Shown here: positions 22,947 to 31,490 of the stretch, in pieces | How positions within the stretch are numbered: position 1 is the first letter of the stretch | Layout of the letters: every line of letters starts with the position of its first letter | Virus record (IMG/VR): IMGVR_UViG_3300035073_000053 | Span: 1-40,323 of that record | From: a virus | DNA: 40,323 nucleotides | Direction: 5' to 3' (one strand) | Translations under genes and position numbers: made by a program | The notes under the pieces: generated by a model | Told to the model about the DNA's origin: nothing | The model's database searches: none | Seen by the model: only the letters and a program-made list of their open reading frames with translations

Positions 22947-24267
22947 ACAGCGGCTCGTCCATCCGGATCGGCGGCGGCGGTTCCTCCCGCTGTTCGCCGC
23001 GCGCGTTCCCGGCGCTGTCCGGCCGGCGCGCGAATCCGCGCACCTTTTTCCCGGTCAGCCATACGAACGGATTTTGCCGCATGATGATGTTGAGCTGCAT
23101 CAGCCGCTCCCCGTGTCGCTTCATCGCCTGCGACAGCTTGTCCTGCCGCTTCTTCGGATCTGCCTCATCGGCGCCGTCAAACGCCATGCCGGCGAAGACC
23201 TCGCCGAGCCGCTTCCACTTCACGACGCGCGTTCCCGCCGGCAGGCCGAGCGCTGGCGGCGCGTCCTCGCCGTGGTCGCTGAGCGCGCGATAGATCGCGC
23301 GCAAGAAAACCTCGCATTGCGGAGTCAGTCGCGTCCCGGCATCCGTCGCCTTCGCGGTCTCTCCCGGCTCGCCATCCGTGTTCGGCTCCCGGACGACGCA
23401 GCTCGTCACCGCCTCGCCGTCGGAGTCCTTTCCGATCTCGACGGCGGGCAGAACGAAGCGCCATTTCCGGCCGCTCTCGCCGTCCTTCTGCTTCGCCAGC
23501 TCGATCTCTCGAATAGCGCGCCGGTCAACGTCCATTTCATCGAGCTTCTCGACCTTCAGGACCGAGTCCAGATTGGCGAGGATCGAGGTGTGGCCGCGCG
23601 GCTTCTGCCCGCCCGAGTTCATATGGTGGACCAGCATCACAGCGCAGGCGCATTCCTGCGCGATGCGCTCGCAGCGCGCCAAGACGGGCCCGACGTCTTT
23701 CGAGGAGTTCTCATCAGCCCCTGGCGTCGCCGTCGAAAGCGTGTCGATGACGACGAGCTCCAAAGGGCTGTCGAAGGTCGAAGCCCAATGCTTCGCCTCT
23801 GCGATCAGCGCCGTCGTCGCGTCATCGCCGGCATAGAGATCGACCGGCGCCGGGAGGAGCACGAAGGGCAGCTCGACCTGCGACTCGAGCCCATGCTCGA
23901 TGCGATATGCCCTGAGACGTTTCTTGATCCCGCGGCCGCCCTCTCCGGCCTGATAGACGACGCCGCCGCGCCGAACCTTTGCGCCGAACCATGGCACGCC
24001 TCGGACGATCGCCATCGCGAGGTCGATCGCGAGAAAGCTCTTCCCGGATTGTGAGGCGCCGACCATCATCGTGCGCTCGCCTCGCGTGATGACACCCTTT
24101 ACGAGCCATTCATGCTCCGGGCCCGGCATGTCCAGCTCCGTCCAGCGGACGGCACGGAACTTCGACTGATACGGCGGCGGACGCAGGTAGGGCTCGCTTG
24201 TCAGAATAAACTCTTCAAGCGTCTGGGGCTGCGGGAGCGGGTCTAGGACGGTAGGCGCTGCGCTCAT
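22942..24267 (-). CDS. RepA-like AAA ATPase / replicative helicase
   Basis: A 441-aa protein from ATG 24267 with GGGAGG upstream; the longer open frame overlaps the HNH-like gene and is rejected. Walker A is VGASQSGKSFLAIDLAMAI (near residue 70), the Walker B-like strand is LELVVIDTLSTATPG, and AVMLVHHMNSGG follows with the conserved His pair of RepA/DnaB-type ATPases. The C-terminal region (LGLPAGTRVVKWKRLGEVF, MAFDGADEADPKKRQDKLSQAMKRHGERLMQ) resembles a winged-helix DNA-binding part. It would unwind or remodel origin DNA together with the primase encoded upstream. Confidence 0.88.
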   Translation of the reverse strand: MSAAPTVLDPLPQPQTLEEFILTSEPYLRPPPYQSKFRAVRWTELDMPGPEHEWLVKGVITRGERTMMVGASQSGKSFLAIDLAMAIVRGVPWFGAKVRRGGVVYQAGEGGRGIKKRLRAYRIEHGLESQVELPFVLLPAPVDLYAGDDATTALIAEAKHWASTFDSPLELVVIDTLSTATPGADENSSKDVGPVLARCERIAQECACAVMLVHHMNSGGQKPRGHTSILANLDSVLKVEKLDEMDVDRRAIREIELAKQKDGESGRKWRFVLPAVEIGKDSDGEAVTSCVVREPNTDGEPGETAKATDAGTRLTPQCEVFLRAIYRALSDHGEDAPPALGLPAGTRVVKWKRLGEVFAGMAFDGADEADPKKRQDKLSQAMKRHGERLMQLNIIMRQNPFVWLTGKKVRGFARRPDSAGNARGEQREEPPPPIRMDEPLF

Positions 24268-24662
24268 TCTGCCGCCCTCCCGCGCGCAACCTCGCGCGCC
24301 ACCGCCGCGCGCGTCTCCTTGCGCAGCGCCGCCAGCGCATCGGCATGCGCCCGCAGCGTCGCCTCCACGGCTGAGATATTGCCGAATGCGGCGACAAGCT
24401 CGGCGTCGCCGAGATCGGCGAGCATCAGCGCCGCCTGCACGATCATCTCGCGCGAGGCGACCGAATGGCCGCGCACATTGTTGCAGGCCGCATGAGCCGG
24501 AAACACCAGCCCGAGCGCGGTCGCGCGCGGCAGGGCCCGCGAGAACGTTTGCGGCGTGAAATGATCGGCGGTATGCGCCTCGACGATCGCGCCGCCGCAG
24601 ATCACGCAGCGATCGGGGAAGCGCGCGGAGATGCGCCGCGCTGCGCGTCCTTTCGCGCTCAT
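24264..24662 (-). CDS. Zinc-binding HNH-like protein
   Basis: A 132-aa protein from ATG 24662 (the longer frame from 24710 is not needed). The N-terminal half has FPDRCVICGGAIVEAHTADHFTPQTFSR and then FPAHAACNNVRGHS: CxxC, an Asp-His pair and an H-x-x-C-N pattern like an HNH endonuclease or related treble-clef zinc fold. The C-terminal half is a long Ala-rich helix. It overlaps the ATPase start by four bases. Nuclease activity is not certain because the final His of the HNH triad is not obvious. Confidence 0.7.
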   Translation of the reverse strand: MSAKGRAARRISARFPDRCVICGGAIVEAHTADHFTPQTFSRALPRATALGLVFPAHAACNNVRGHSVASREMIVQAALMLADLGDAELVAAFGNISAVEATLRAHADALAALRKETRAAVAREVARGRAAE

Positions 24663-24754
24663 TCGGCCGGGCCCCTCCGTAGCGCCGCATCGAGCCGCGC
24701 GCCGCGGCAAATCGACAGGAACCGGATGGGCTCTATGTCATGGGCTCCCGCCAT
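24659..24754 (-). CDS. Possible 31-aa peptide
   Basis: Frame MAGAHDIEPIRFLSICRG then ARLDAALRRGPAE, ATG 24752-24754 to TGA 24659-24661. Its start shares a base with the stop of the upstream gene (TGATG), and its stop overlaps the next start (ATGA), so translation would pass directly through it. It is short and unmatched, so it may only be a coupling bridge between the two flanking genes. Confidence 0.45.
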   Translation of the reverse strand: MAGAHDIEPIRFLSICRGARLDAALRRGPAE

Positions 24755-25515
24755 CAGAGCAGCGCCCCTGTCGTCGCGGGCGCCCACTTTTCTTTATCGG
24801 CGAGGATCTGCTCCCACGCCGTCGGATGCTGCGCCTTGAAGTCCGGTATGCGAGGCCCTGCGACATAGCCGCCCTCCCCCTTCACCAGCCATCCGGTGTA
24901 GGGATCGGTCCAGCGCGTCGGGGAGAGCCGGAGCGCCTTGAAGTCGTTCCGCGTCACCGGGCGCTCGGAGAGCAAGATCGCGAGCTTGATCGCTTGGATC
25001 TTCCAATGCGTCAGAGCGACCGGAGCGGACGCGCCGGCGACCACATCCGGGACATATTCGGGGAGAGCGAGGCGCTTCGCCGGGCACCAGTCGTGCCAGT
25101 GCTTATCCGTCCATTCCCTCGCACCATCCGGAAGGTCCGGCAACATGGCCGGACCTTGAACCGAATATCGTCTTTCCTCGCGCGGGCGCGGCGGTCGGCA
25201 CGAGATCACCGTGACGCCGAGCGCGGCGCAGATCGGCGCCAGCCCTTTGGTCGCATCCGCCGGCACCAGCACAGCGCGATAATCAGGACCATCGACGCAC
25301 CAATGGTCCGATGCGCCATGCAGCGCCTGGCAGAGCACGGTCGGGTTCAGAGCGAGCTTTGCCTCGATCCCGATCTGAGCGCCGTCCGAAGAGCGAACTA
25401 GAACGATATCGAAGCCGCAGGTCTCGGCATAGGCGACCCACCCATTCTCGCGCCGCGCGACTTCCTCGAGGAACGCGGCGCATAGATCGGTTTCTTTGGC
25501 GAAGAGCTTGCTCAT
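24754..25515 (-). CDS. PD-(D/E)XK nuclease-like protein
   Basis: A 253-aa protein from ATG 25515. Residues 30-55 read AETCGFDIVLVRSSDGAQIGIEAKLA: Asp36, then Glu51-x-Lys53 on the next strand, the D...ExK pattern of PD-(D/E)XK nucleases. An upstream helix (ETDLCAAFLEEV) would carry the first acidic residue. VTVISCRPPRPR follows, and the C-terminal half has HWKIQAIKLAILLSERPVTRNDFKALRLSPTRW, a possible DNA-binding part. It may be a recombination or defence/anti-host nuclease; the substrate is unknown. Confidence 0.68.
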   Translation of the reverse strand: MSKLFAKETDLCAAFLEEVARRENGWVAYAETCGFDIVLVRSSDGAQIGIEAKLALNPTVLCQALHGASDHWCVDGPDYRAVLVPADATKGLAPICAALGVTVISCRPPRPREERRYSVQGPAMLPDLPDGAREWTDKHWHDWCPAKRLALPEYVPDVVAGASAPVALTHWKIQAIKLAILLSERPVTRNDFKALRLSPTRWTDPYTGWLVKGEGGYVAGPRIPDFKAQHPTAWEQILADKEKWAPATTGALL

Positions 25516-25715
25516 GCGCTCTCCTTTGCCTTCGCGCGGCGCCGCTCATTCCGCAGCGCGTGAAGGACTCGCGCGACTTGGCGCTCGTACATGCCCAGCG
25601 CGTAAGCGATCTCGCAGGAATCAAGGCCGAGTTCGAAAAAGCTCGTCTCGATCGCGGCGACACTCGCGCTGCGCCGGTCATCAGGCATGAGCAGATAGGA
25701 ATCGTCGAGCGCCAT
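25512..25715 (-). CDS. Small HTH protein
   Basis: A 67-aa protein from ATG 25715 (TAATG overlap with the upstream stop). Residues about 20-60, VAAIETSFFELGLDSCEIAYALGMYERQVARVLHALRNERR, fit a sigma70-region-4-type HTH ('D..EIA..LG..E..V.R.L'), with a basic C terminus. Probably a phage transcription factor. It overlaps the PD-(D/E)XK gene start by four bases. Confidence 0.68.
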   Translation of the reverse strand: MALDDSYLLMPDDRRSASVAAIETSFFELGLDSCEIAYALGMYERQVARVLHALRNERRRAKAKESA

Positions 25716-26041
25716 TATGCAGTCTCCCTCTCCCGCTTCCTTCGCTTCAACCTCGACCCGGCCCGCATCACCGTGACGAGCGCGTGGTCTCTGAACGCGT
25801 ATTTCACGCCGCCGCTCACCAGACTCCTGGCGCCAGCATTCGCCGCATCGGCGCAGTCCCGCATCAGCGTCTCTTTGACTCGCTCGATGAGCGCAGGCTC
25901 TTCCTGCTCGAGCAAAACGACCAGCGCGGAATCGCTGAACACGCGCACGGTCGCCGGCCGCAGCCGCTGGCGAGCGGCCTCGATATCGAAGCCCTCGACG
26001 CGTTCCAGGTAACGGAGGATGGCGTGTGGCGCGATCATCAT
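25715..26041 (-). CDS. Hypothetical phage protein
   Basis: A 108-aa protein from ATG 26041 (ATGA overlap upstream). It starts MMIAPHAILRYLERVEGFDIEAARQRL, a pattern (HA..R..ER) found in small conserved phage and toxin-like proteins, and ends SGGVKYAFRDHALVTVMRAGSRLKRRKRERETA, two beta strands with 'VTV' and a basic tail. No firm family. Confidence 0.65.
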   Translation of the reverse strand: MMIAPHAILRYLERVEGFDIEAARQRLRPATVRVFSDSALVVLLEQEEPALIERVKETLMRDCADAANAGARSLVSGGVKYAFRDHALVTVMRAGSRLKRRKRERETA

Positions 26042-26187
26042 GGCGCGACTGCCCTCCCCTGCCGGCGTGCCGCCTTGGCGCGCGCTCTGGCGCGCCGAAG
26101 CATTTTCGATGGTGTCCGCACGATGATGACCTCCCGAGTGAATGACCGCCCGTCACGCCGGAACTGAAACCTCACGCGGCTGATCAT
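26038..26187 (-). CDS. Small very basic protein
   Basis: A 49-aa protein: MISRVRFQFRRDGRSFTREV, then IIVRTPSKMLRRARARAKAARRQGRAVAP. The ATG (26185-26187) shares a base with the upstream stop and the end overlaps the next ATG (ATGA), so it is fully inside the operon. About a third of residues are Arg or Lys; nucleic acid binding is likely. It is easily missed because it is short. Confidence 0.6.
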   Translation of the reverse strand: MISRVRFQFRRDGRSFTREVIIVRTPSKMLRRARARAKAARRQGRAVAP

Positions 26188-26945
26188 CAGAATTTTCGCT
26201 CGCGCTCCATGCGCCGCAGGCATTCCTCCGGCGTCTCGTTCGGAAGAAGGTCGTAGCCGCAACCGACGCAGCCACCCTTCCACGATCCCGAGCGTTCGCC
26301 GACCTCGCCGTTGAACGTCACGTCGATGCTGCGCCTGATCCTGCGCGGGAACGAGAGCCACATGAACCAGCGCCACCGGCACTCGTATTCGTCGACCACC
26401 ACCGTCGCGATGCGCTCCTGGATCTCGCCCGAATGCAGGACGTAGCGATAGGGGAGCTCGACGCGCCAGCGCGGCAATTCGCTGATGAAGAACCATCTGT
26501 CCTGATCGCTCGCAGGGAGTCCGATCGGCGGTTCGCCGTGCTTCGCCCGAAGGCTCGCGAGTTCGCTGATCCACGATCGCCCATCCGCAGCGAGGATCGA
26601 ATGACGATAGAACTCCCATGCCCACGGGAAGTGAACGATCTTCGTCCTCGCGCCCCAATGCAGGTGAACGCAGGACAGGTTGTCCTTGTCTAGCGAGAAG
26701 CCCCACGAGTCGGACATATCGTCGACGGGCTTGCGAGGGGCGATCGGCAGGCGAATGAAAAAGTTCGGCCAGCCGATATGGACATGCAGGCTCCAATGGC
26801 CGTCATCGTATTCCCAATTGATGAGATCGAGCGCGATTCCGAATCCGCCGGTGATCTCGACGTTGCGCGACTTCAGCCGCCACGCGCGCCCTCTGTCGAC
26901 AAGGCGGAATCCGGAAGCCTTCAAGAGCGTGTCGACGAATGCCAT
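26187..26945 (-). CDS. Conserved phage protein of unknown function
   Basis: A 252-aa protein from ATG 26945. The order WGFSLDKDNLSCVHLHWGARTKIVHFPWAWEFYRHSILAADG, YRYVLHSGEIQERIATVVVDEYECRWRWFMWL, RRIRRSIDVTFNGEVGERSGSWKGGCVGCGYDLLPNETPEECLRRME is one I recognise from many phages as a conserved hypothetical. The terminal GCVGCGYD may bind metal. The Trp-rich, beta-rich sequence suggests a compact soluble fold. Function unknown. Confidence 0.75.
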   Translation of the reverse strand: MAFVDTLLKASGFRLVDRGRAWRLKSRNVEITGGFGIALDLINWEYDDGHWSLHVHIGWPNFFIRLPIAPRKPVDDMSDSWGFSLDKDNLSCVHLHWGARTKIVHFPWAWEFYRHSILAADGRSWISELASLRAKHGEPPIGLPASDQDRWFFISELPRWRVELPYRYVLHSGEIQERIATVVVDEYECRWRWFMWLSFPRRIRRSIDVTFNGEVGERSGSWKGGCVGCGYDLLPNETPEECLRRMERERKF

Positions 26946-26967
26946 TTCACCTTCTCCTATGTGAAAA

Positions 26968-27243
26968 CTATCGCCGCCGTGACGACGAATAATCGCGCGG
27001 CTGATCGCCCAGATCCTCCAGCGTCGCGCGCATCGCCGCCACGATCTGCGGCTTCCGCGTTTCGAACAGCACGAGCAACCTCACGATCACATCGAGCCGC
27101 ACCTCTCGATGCGAGCCCCATGGCGCGCGATGCTCCGTTGTGTCTTTGTGCATATTCTGCAACTCGTCGAGGATCTGGTCGTAGCTGTAGCGCCTCGGCG
27201 AGGTCGCGACTTCGTGCGCTCGTTCGGCGGGTGTGCTGCTCAT
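26968..27243 (-). CDS. Small hypothetical phage protein
   Basis: A 91-aa protein from ATG 27243, overlapping the DUF4942 gene stop (ATGA); the longer open frame is antisense shadow. Sequence: MSSTPAERAHEVATSPRRYSYDQILDELQNMHKD, then REVRLDVIVRLLVLFETRKPQIVAAMRATLEDLGDQ. It is helical, with a basic, Ser-rich tail. No family recognised. Confidence 0.65.
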   Translation of the reverse strand: MSSTPAERAHEVATSPRRYSYDQILDELQNMHKDTTEHRAPWGSHREVRLDVIVRLLVLFETRKPQIVAAMRATLEDLGDQPRDYSSSRRR

Positions 27244-28802
27244 CGCGCCGCCCTCTTCATCGTCACGATGCATGTATTGACGTTCGTCCCGCTCTCTCGA
27301 AACGAGCCTGCCGGCAAATCTCGGAATGAGCCGCAATACCGCTCGACGAGCGCGCGAAACGCGATAGCCTTGCGCGTCTCGCGGAACTCGGTTCCGGCGC
27401 TCATGATCGCGAAGAGGGAGCCGCCGGGCTTCAGAAATTCGAACGCGTGCGTCACATGGTCGATATCGCGCTCTCGGTCGAATGGCGGATTCATGACGAC
27501 GAGGTCGTAGGGCTCGAACGCGCTCGGCCGCAGCGAGAGGAAATCGGCGCAGATGACGCGGTTGTAGATTCCTTTCGCCTCGAGACCGGCGGCAAGCTCG
27601 GGCTGGATTTCGACGCAATCGACGAGGTTGTCGAAGCGATACTCATTGGCGTAGCGCTCGCGCGTATATTCGTTCCAGCCGTTCATTTCGGCCGCCGAGT
27701 GGACGCAGCGCCGCGCGAGGTTCCCGGTCCCCGCCGATGGCTCTAGGATGCGCAGACGCGGCTCGTCCCTGCGTCGCAGGATCGGAATGCCTGAGACGCA
27801 CCCGCGCCCGTTGAAAAGCTCCTCGACGGCCTCCGGCGGCGTCGGGAAGAATCCGAAGCGCCGGGACGGCGTGAGCTTGCGGTCCTGCAGCGGGTCCGCT
27901 TCCTGTGTCGCGCCGTCCGCAATGACCTCACCGTAATATTCGGCGAGCAGCTTGTTCACCTTCTCGACGAGGTCGTCGCGCGAAAACCAGAGGTGCGCAT
28001 TGCCGTTCTTGTATGCGCGGATGCGGAAGTACGGCGTTTCGTGCTCGCTTTGCGCTCCGCCGAGCTTTGTCTTGCGTCGCGACAATTGATCGATGGCGGA
28101 TTGAAACGAACCCTCGGGATGACCGTCCAGCACGGAAAAGACGCGCTCCACATCGATCAGCTTGTCCCGGATCCAGCCGCTATTGAGATAGCCGTAGCTG
28201 TCGAAAACATAGGTCAGAATGATGCGCGACCCGATCTTGAAGCCGTCGTGCGACTTGAAGCGACGATCGAGTTTCGAGAAGACGTTGGCGATCCCTCGGC
28301 AGAATATCATTCCAGCATCGCCGAAGAATTTTTCCAGCGTCGCATAGACGTTCTCGACCGTGATCGGAGGAAGCCCCTTCTCCATTTCCTTTTGATTGAT
28401 AATCTGCCCGTACCCGTTGACCTTGTCCGGGACGTAGGCCATTTGGGCGCGAAGCTGCTCCTTCGCCTCATTGTCCATGAGCCGCTCGAGTTCCGACATC
28501 TTGACGATGTTCGCCCAGGCGCCGTTCCCTAGCAGCTTGCGCGCGGTCCGCATGTAGCGGTCGCGCGGCGGGAGATTGAGCGCGTTGCGGAACTGCGCGA
28601 TCTCTTCCGCCCCAGCGCCGCCGAATGTGCGTAGCTGGCCCCTGTCCGCGTCGTGCGCGCGCTCGTGCGCGGCGCGCAACGCCTCTTGCGCGATCTCCAG
28701 CGCATCGAAGGCGCGCTCATAGAGCACAAGCGCTTCGTCGTGCGCGCGCACGATATCCTCGACCGTCTGGCGAGGGATCGGGAGGGCCGGCCCTGCGCTC
28801 AT
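27240..28802 (-). CDS. DUF4942-type protein with class I DNA methyltransferase domain
   Basis: A 520-aa protein from ATG 28802 (ATGA overlap with the primase gene). Residues 1-310 match the DUF4942 arrangement: TVEDIVRAHDEALVLYERAFDALE, FRNALNLPPRDRYMRTARKLLGNGAWANIV, PPITVENVYATLEKFFGDAGMIFCRGIANVFSKLDRRFKSHDGFKIG, IDVERVFSVLDG. The C-terminal part is an N6-adenine-type methyltransferase: FFPTPPEAVEEL, ILEPSAGTGNLARRC (SAM motif I), FEPYDLVVMNPPFDRERD (catalytic NPPF). It would methylate DNA, likely to protect the phage from host restriction. The target site is unknown. Confidence 0.88.
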   Translation of the reverse strand: MSAGPALPIPRQTVEDIVRAHDEALVLYERAFDALEIAQEALRAAHERAHDADRGQLRTFGGAGAEEIAQFRNALNLPPRDRYMRTARKLLGNGAWANIVKMSELERLMDNEAKEQLRAQMAYVPDKVNGYGQIINQKEMEKGLPPITVENVYATLEKFFGDAGMIFCRGIANVFSKLDRRFKSHDGFKIGSRIILTYVFDSYGYLNSGWIRDKLIDVERVFSVLDGHPEGSFQSAIDQLSRRKTKLGGAQSEHETPYFRIRAYKNGNAHLWFSRDDLVEKVNKLLAEYYGEVIADGATQEADPLQDRKLTPSRRFGFFPTPPEAVEELFNGRGCVSGIPILRRRDEPRLRILEPSAGTGNLARRCVHSAAEMNGWNEYTRERYANEYRFDNLVDCVEIQPELAAGLEAKGIYNRVICADFLSLRPSAFEPYDLVVMNPPFDRERDIDHVTHAFEFLKPGGSLFAIMSAGTEFRETRKAIAFRALVERYCGSFRDLPAGSFRESGTNVNTCIVTMKRAAR

Positions 28803-30001
28803 GCCGCCGCCCTCTGCCGGCGCGACAGCAAGACGTCGTTCCAATCGGACCCGTCCGGAGCTAAATGAACGAGCACCTCGAGCCCGAGGCGCCGGAACCG
28901 CTCGGCTCCCGTCGCCAGCATCGCGCGTGTCATCGCAGGGTCGCTGTCTCCGTCACCGATCAGGATGAGGCGGCGGACGCCGGCCGGAACCCACATCGCT
29001 CCGCTCGACATGTCCGGGTCGCCGTTGGGAATCGTCGCGTTGGCGTGTCCCCTCGGCGGCCGAGGATGCGGCTTCGTCCCGGTCGCGCTCCCACACATGT
29101 TCCCAAGGCTATAGGCCGCCGCGATCGCCGCGCCGGCGGCAGCCTCCCCAAACTCGCCATCGCGCGCCATCGCGCGCCAGCTGCACGCCGTCTCGATCCC
29201 CTCGGCGACGGCGAGCGTCTCGGCCGGCTCGCTCAACAGGATGAGCCCGCCGCCCATCCTGAACGCGCCCTTCTTCGCCTTGTTGCGCTTCCTGTCGCCG
29301 GGCGGGCGCAGCTTCATCGGTCCCGCCGGGTCGAGATAGGTCCGATGGACGCCCTGCAATGATCCGTCCGGTGCGCGCATCGCCGCGAGCATGCAGTCGA
29401 AGACGCCGAGCTCCACCTCCTCTTGGGAGTCGGAATCGACGAACCCGCGATAGGAGAGATTGTGGACGAACCGCAGATCCGCAGTCGAAAACGTGTGAAG
29501 AAAGATCCCGCGCCTTTCCAAATAATCGTCCGCGGCCGTGAGTTCGATCGGGCGCCCCTGAGAGAACAGCCTCTCGGCGCGCTCTGCCCCGGCCCGCTTC
29601 TCTGCCGCCTCTTGCTCGCGGCGCGCGATCTCTTCGTCCCGGCGCTCTTCTTTGCGCTCCTTATCGATCGCCGGGTCACGCTGGCGCGCGCTCTCCTTCG
29701 GATCGCGATCGGGCGCCGACTCGTCGAGGATCGCTTCGCAGATGCGGATGAAGTCTCTCTTCGGATCGAGCCCTTGTATGTGCGCCGCCATGTCGATGAC
29801 GCCGCCGCCGCCGAAGCCACGGCAATTGAAAACGCGCTCGCGTGTGTTCACGCTGAAGCGATCGGAACCGCCACAGACCGGGCACGGGCCCGCCAGTTCC
29901 GCGGCGCCCGCCTTCTTCAGCTTCGCGCCCATCGCTTCCGCAACGGCGCGGATATCGGCGCTCTTCGCGCGCTCGACGAATGAGTCCCGGTCTTCGCTCA
30001 T
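28799..30001 (-). CDS. DNA primase (CHC2 zinc finger plus Toprim)
   Basis: A 400-aa protein from ATG 30001 (ATGA overlap). The N terminus holds a zinc finger: GPCPVCGGSDRFSVNTRERVFNCRGFGGGGVIDMAAHIQGLD. A charged Glu/Arg helix, a middle domain with LSYRGF and GVHRTYLDPAG, and a Toprim domain follow: LAVAEGIETACSWR (first acidic residue) and LILIGDGDSDPAMTRA (the DxD motif). This is the phage primase/helicase-type layout used to make replication primers; the helicase is probably the separate RepA-like protein. Confidence 0.9.
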   Translation of the reverse strand: MSEDRDSFVERAKSADIRAVAEAMGAKLKKAGAAELAGPCPVCGGSDRFSVNTRERVFNCRGFGGGGVIDMAAHIQGLDPKRDFIRICEAILDESAPDRDPKESARQRDPAIDKERKEERRDEEIARREQEAAEKRAGAERAERLFSQGRPIELTAADDYLERRGIFLHTFSTADLRFVHNLSYRGFVDSDSQEEVELGVFDCMLAAMRAPDGSLQGVHRTYLDPAGPMKLRPPGDRKRNKAKKGAFRMGGGLILLSEPAETLAVAEGIETACSWRAMARDGEFGEAAAGAAIAAAYSLGNMCGSATGTKPHPRPPRGHANATIPNGDPDMSSGAMWVPAGVRRLILIGDGDSDPAMTRAMLATGAERFRRLGLEVLVHLAPDGSDWNDVLLSRRQRAAA

Positions 30002-30927
30002 CGGCGCGGCTCCGGGAATTCTCTGACGAGAAGATCGTCCGGTAGCGGCCTCTTGCCGACGTTCTGTTTGCCAAAGAATGGAACGCCGGCCGCGCGACAT
30101 TGGGAAAGCAAGGCGCGTGCGTTCAGTTCGAAGTCATTGTCGCGCGCGCCTGGGCCGCTCTCGCCGCCGGTGATGACCCAGTCGAGGCCTTCGCACGGAG
30201 CGCCAGTCAGGTCGCACCGCTCGAAGCTCTCGCCGAGAGCGACATGCGTGCTCCCGCATATCGCCTCGCCCATCCACATTCTGAGATCGATTGGCCCGAG
30301 CAACGGCTCGCAGCTCACGCCGCGAACGGCGGCCGGCGTCGCGAGAAGATCGGGAATGCGCTCGTCGGCGCGGGGCTGATCCTCCGCCGTCACGCCGAGC
30401 CATACGTTGGGGAGCGGCCACTTCTCGATCGATAGGCACGGCGACTCGCGGGGCGCGAACGTCAAGCCGAGATGCTCAAGCGGCTGGTTGACCTGAGCCA
30501 TGTCATACACTTGCTGCGCGACACGCGCGTTCGCCGCCTCGAAGTATTCCCGCATCCGCTTCGGCCGCTTTGTCAGCACCTGGAATGTATGCTGCGGCGA
30601 CAGCGCCATCACCGCGAAGACGCGGTCGATCCATTCGTCCGGCACGCTCTCGTGAAATAGATCGCTCATCGAGTTCACGAAGATGCGGCGGGGCTTTTTC
30701 CAGTGCAGCGGCTTCAGCAGCACGCTCTCGGGCGCCTGCTTCAGAACGCCGGTCCACACCGCCTTGCCGTTAAGGACCTGCGTCGTGCCGGCATAATGCG
30801 ACGCAGACGTCATGCGTTCGATCCGCGCGGCCATCACCATCGCGTAGCAGTTCGTGCAGGCCGGGGACACGAGGCTGCAGCCGACGATCGGGTCCCATGT
30901 CTCATCACACCACTCGATCTTTGACAT
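29998..30927 (-). CDS. Phage Gp37/Gp68 family protein (DUF5131)
   Basis: A 309-aa protein from ATG 30927 (TAATG with the upstream HNH stop). The family start is clear: MSKIEWCDETWDPIVGCSLVSPACTNCYAM, with a radical-SAM-like C-x(6)-C-x(2)-C. Then RRIFVNSMSDLFHESVPDEWIDRVFAVMALSPQHTFQVLTKRPKRMREYF, PNVWLGVTAEDQPRADERI, RGVSCEPLLGPIDL and LDWVITGGESGPGAR follow, all typical. DUF5131 proteins are widespread in phages; an iron-sulfur enzyme role is presumed. Confidence 0.92.
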   Translation of the reverse strand: MSKIEWCDETWDPIVGCSLVSPACTNCYAMVMAARIERMTSASHYAGTTQVLNGKAVWTGVLKQAPESVLLKPLHWKKPRRIFVNSMSDLFHESVPDEWIDRVFAVMALSPQHTFQVLTKRPKRMREYFEAANARVAQQVYDMAQVNQPLEHLGLTFAPRESPCLSIEKWPLPNVWLGVTAEDQPRADERIPDLLATPAAVRGVSCEPLLGPIDLRMWMGEAICGSTHVALGESFERCDLTGAPCEGLDWVITGGESGPGARDNDFELNARALLSQCRAAGVPFFGKQNVGKRPLPDDLLVREFPEPRR

Positions 30928-31490
30928 TAGAGCGTCCCCATCGCTGCGAGATATTCGATCATGAGCACTTTTGGCTCCGGCGCATGGTTATCGATCCAAT
31001 CATCAAGATCACGATTGCGCTTGCGGCTATTGCAGCTAGAGCAGGCTGGAACCATGTTCCCGGCTCGGCTTGACCCACCATGCGTTACGGCGATGGCGTG
31101 ATCCCATGTCGTCGCTGGCGCGGGGCAATAAGCGCATTCGCCGTCGAACATTTCTAGAAGCATTTCCGCCGATGATGGCGCGATACGATCTACGGCCCGA
31201 CGGCGAAAGTCGCGCTGGTTCTTCCGATATTCTCGAAAGCCTTCATCAGCGGCATATCTGGCCCGCTCCTCAGCGGCGAGGCAATCGCGGCAGGCGCCTT
31301 GACGGACCGAGTCTGCCACTAGCCATTCACGGCAGCCGCGGCACCATTTAAGACCTTCTGCCGCCTTGCGCCGTCGCTCCTGTTGTCCGGGCCTGCTCGG
31401 CTCGGCGCGGCAATAGAAGCGCGTTCTCCGACCGCCTCTGTCGACCATCGCCGTCGCATCCGTCCATTCGATTCCCGTGGCGTCAGACAT
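30927..31490 (-). CDS. HNH endonuclease with a DUF5131-like N-terminal fragment
   Basis: A 187-aa protein from ATG 31490. Residues 1-13 (MSDATGIEWTDAT) are what one expects at the start of a Gp37/Gp68 (DUF5131) protein, but the text then switches to unrelated sequence. A zinc-binding pair follows (KWCRGCREWLVADSVRQGACRDCLAAE), then a C-terminal HNH: ECAYCPAPATTWDHAIAVTHGGSSRAGNMVPACSSCNSRKRNRDL. The next gene is an intact DUF5131 gene. It looks like a homing-type nuclease that captured the 5' end of a DUF5131 gene; this origin is an inference. Confidence 0.88.
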   Translation of the reverse strand: MSDATGIEWTDATAMVDRGGRRTRFYCRAEPSRPGQQERRRKAAEGLKWCRGCREWLVADSVRQGACRDCLAAEERARYAADEGFREYRKNQRDFRRRAVDRIAPSSAEMLLEMFDGECAYCPAPATTWDHAIAVTHGGSSRAGNMVPACSSCNSRKRNRDLDDWIDNHAPEPKVLMIEYLAAMGTL

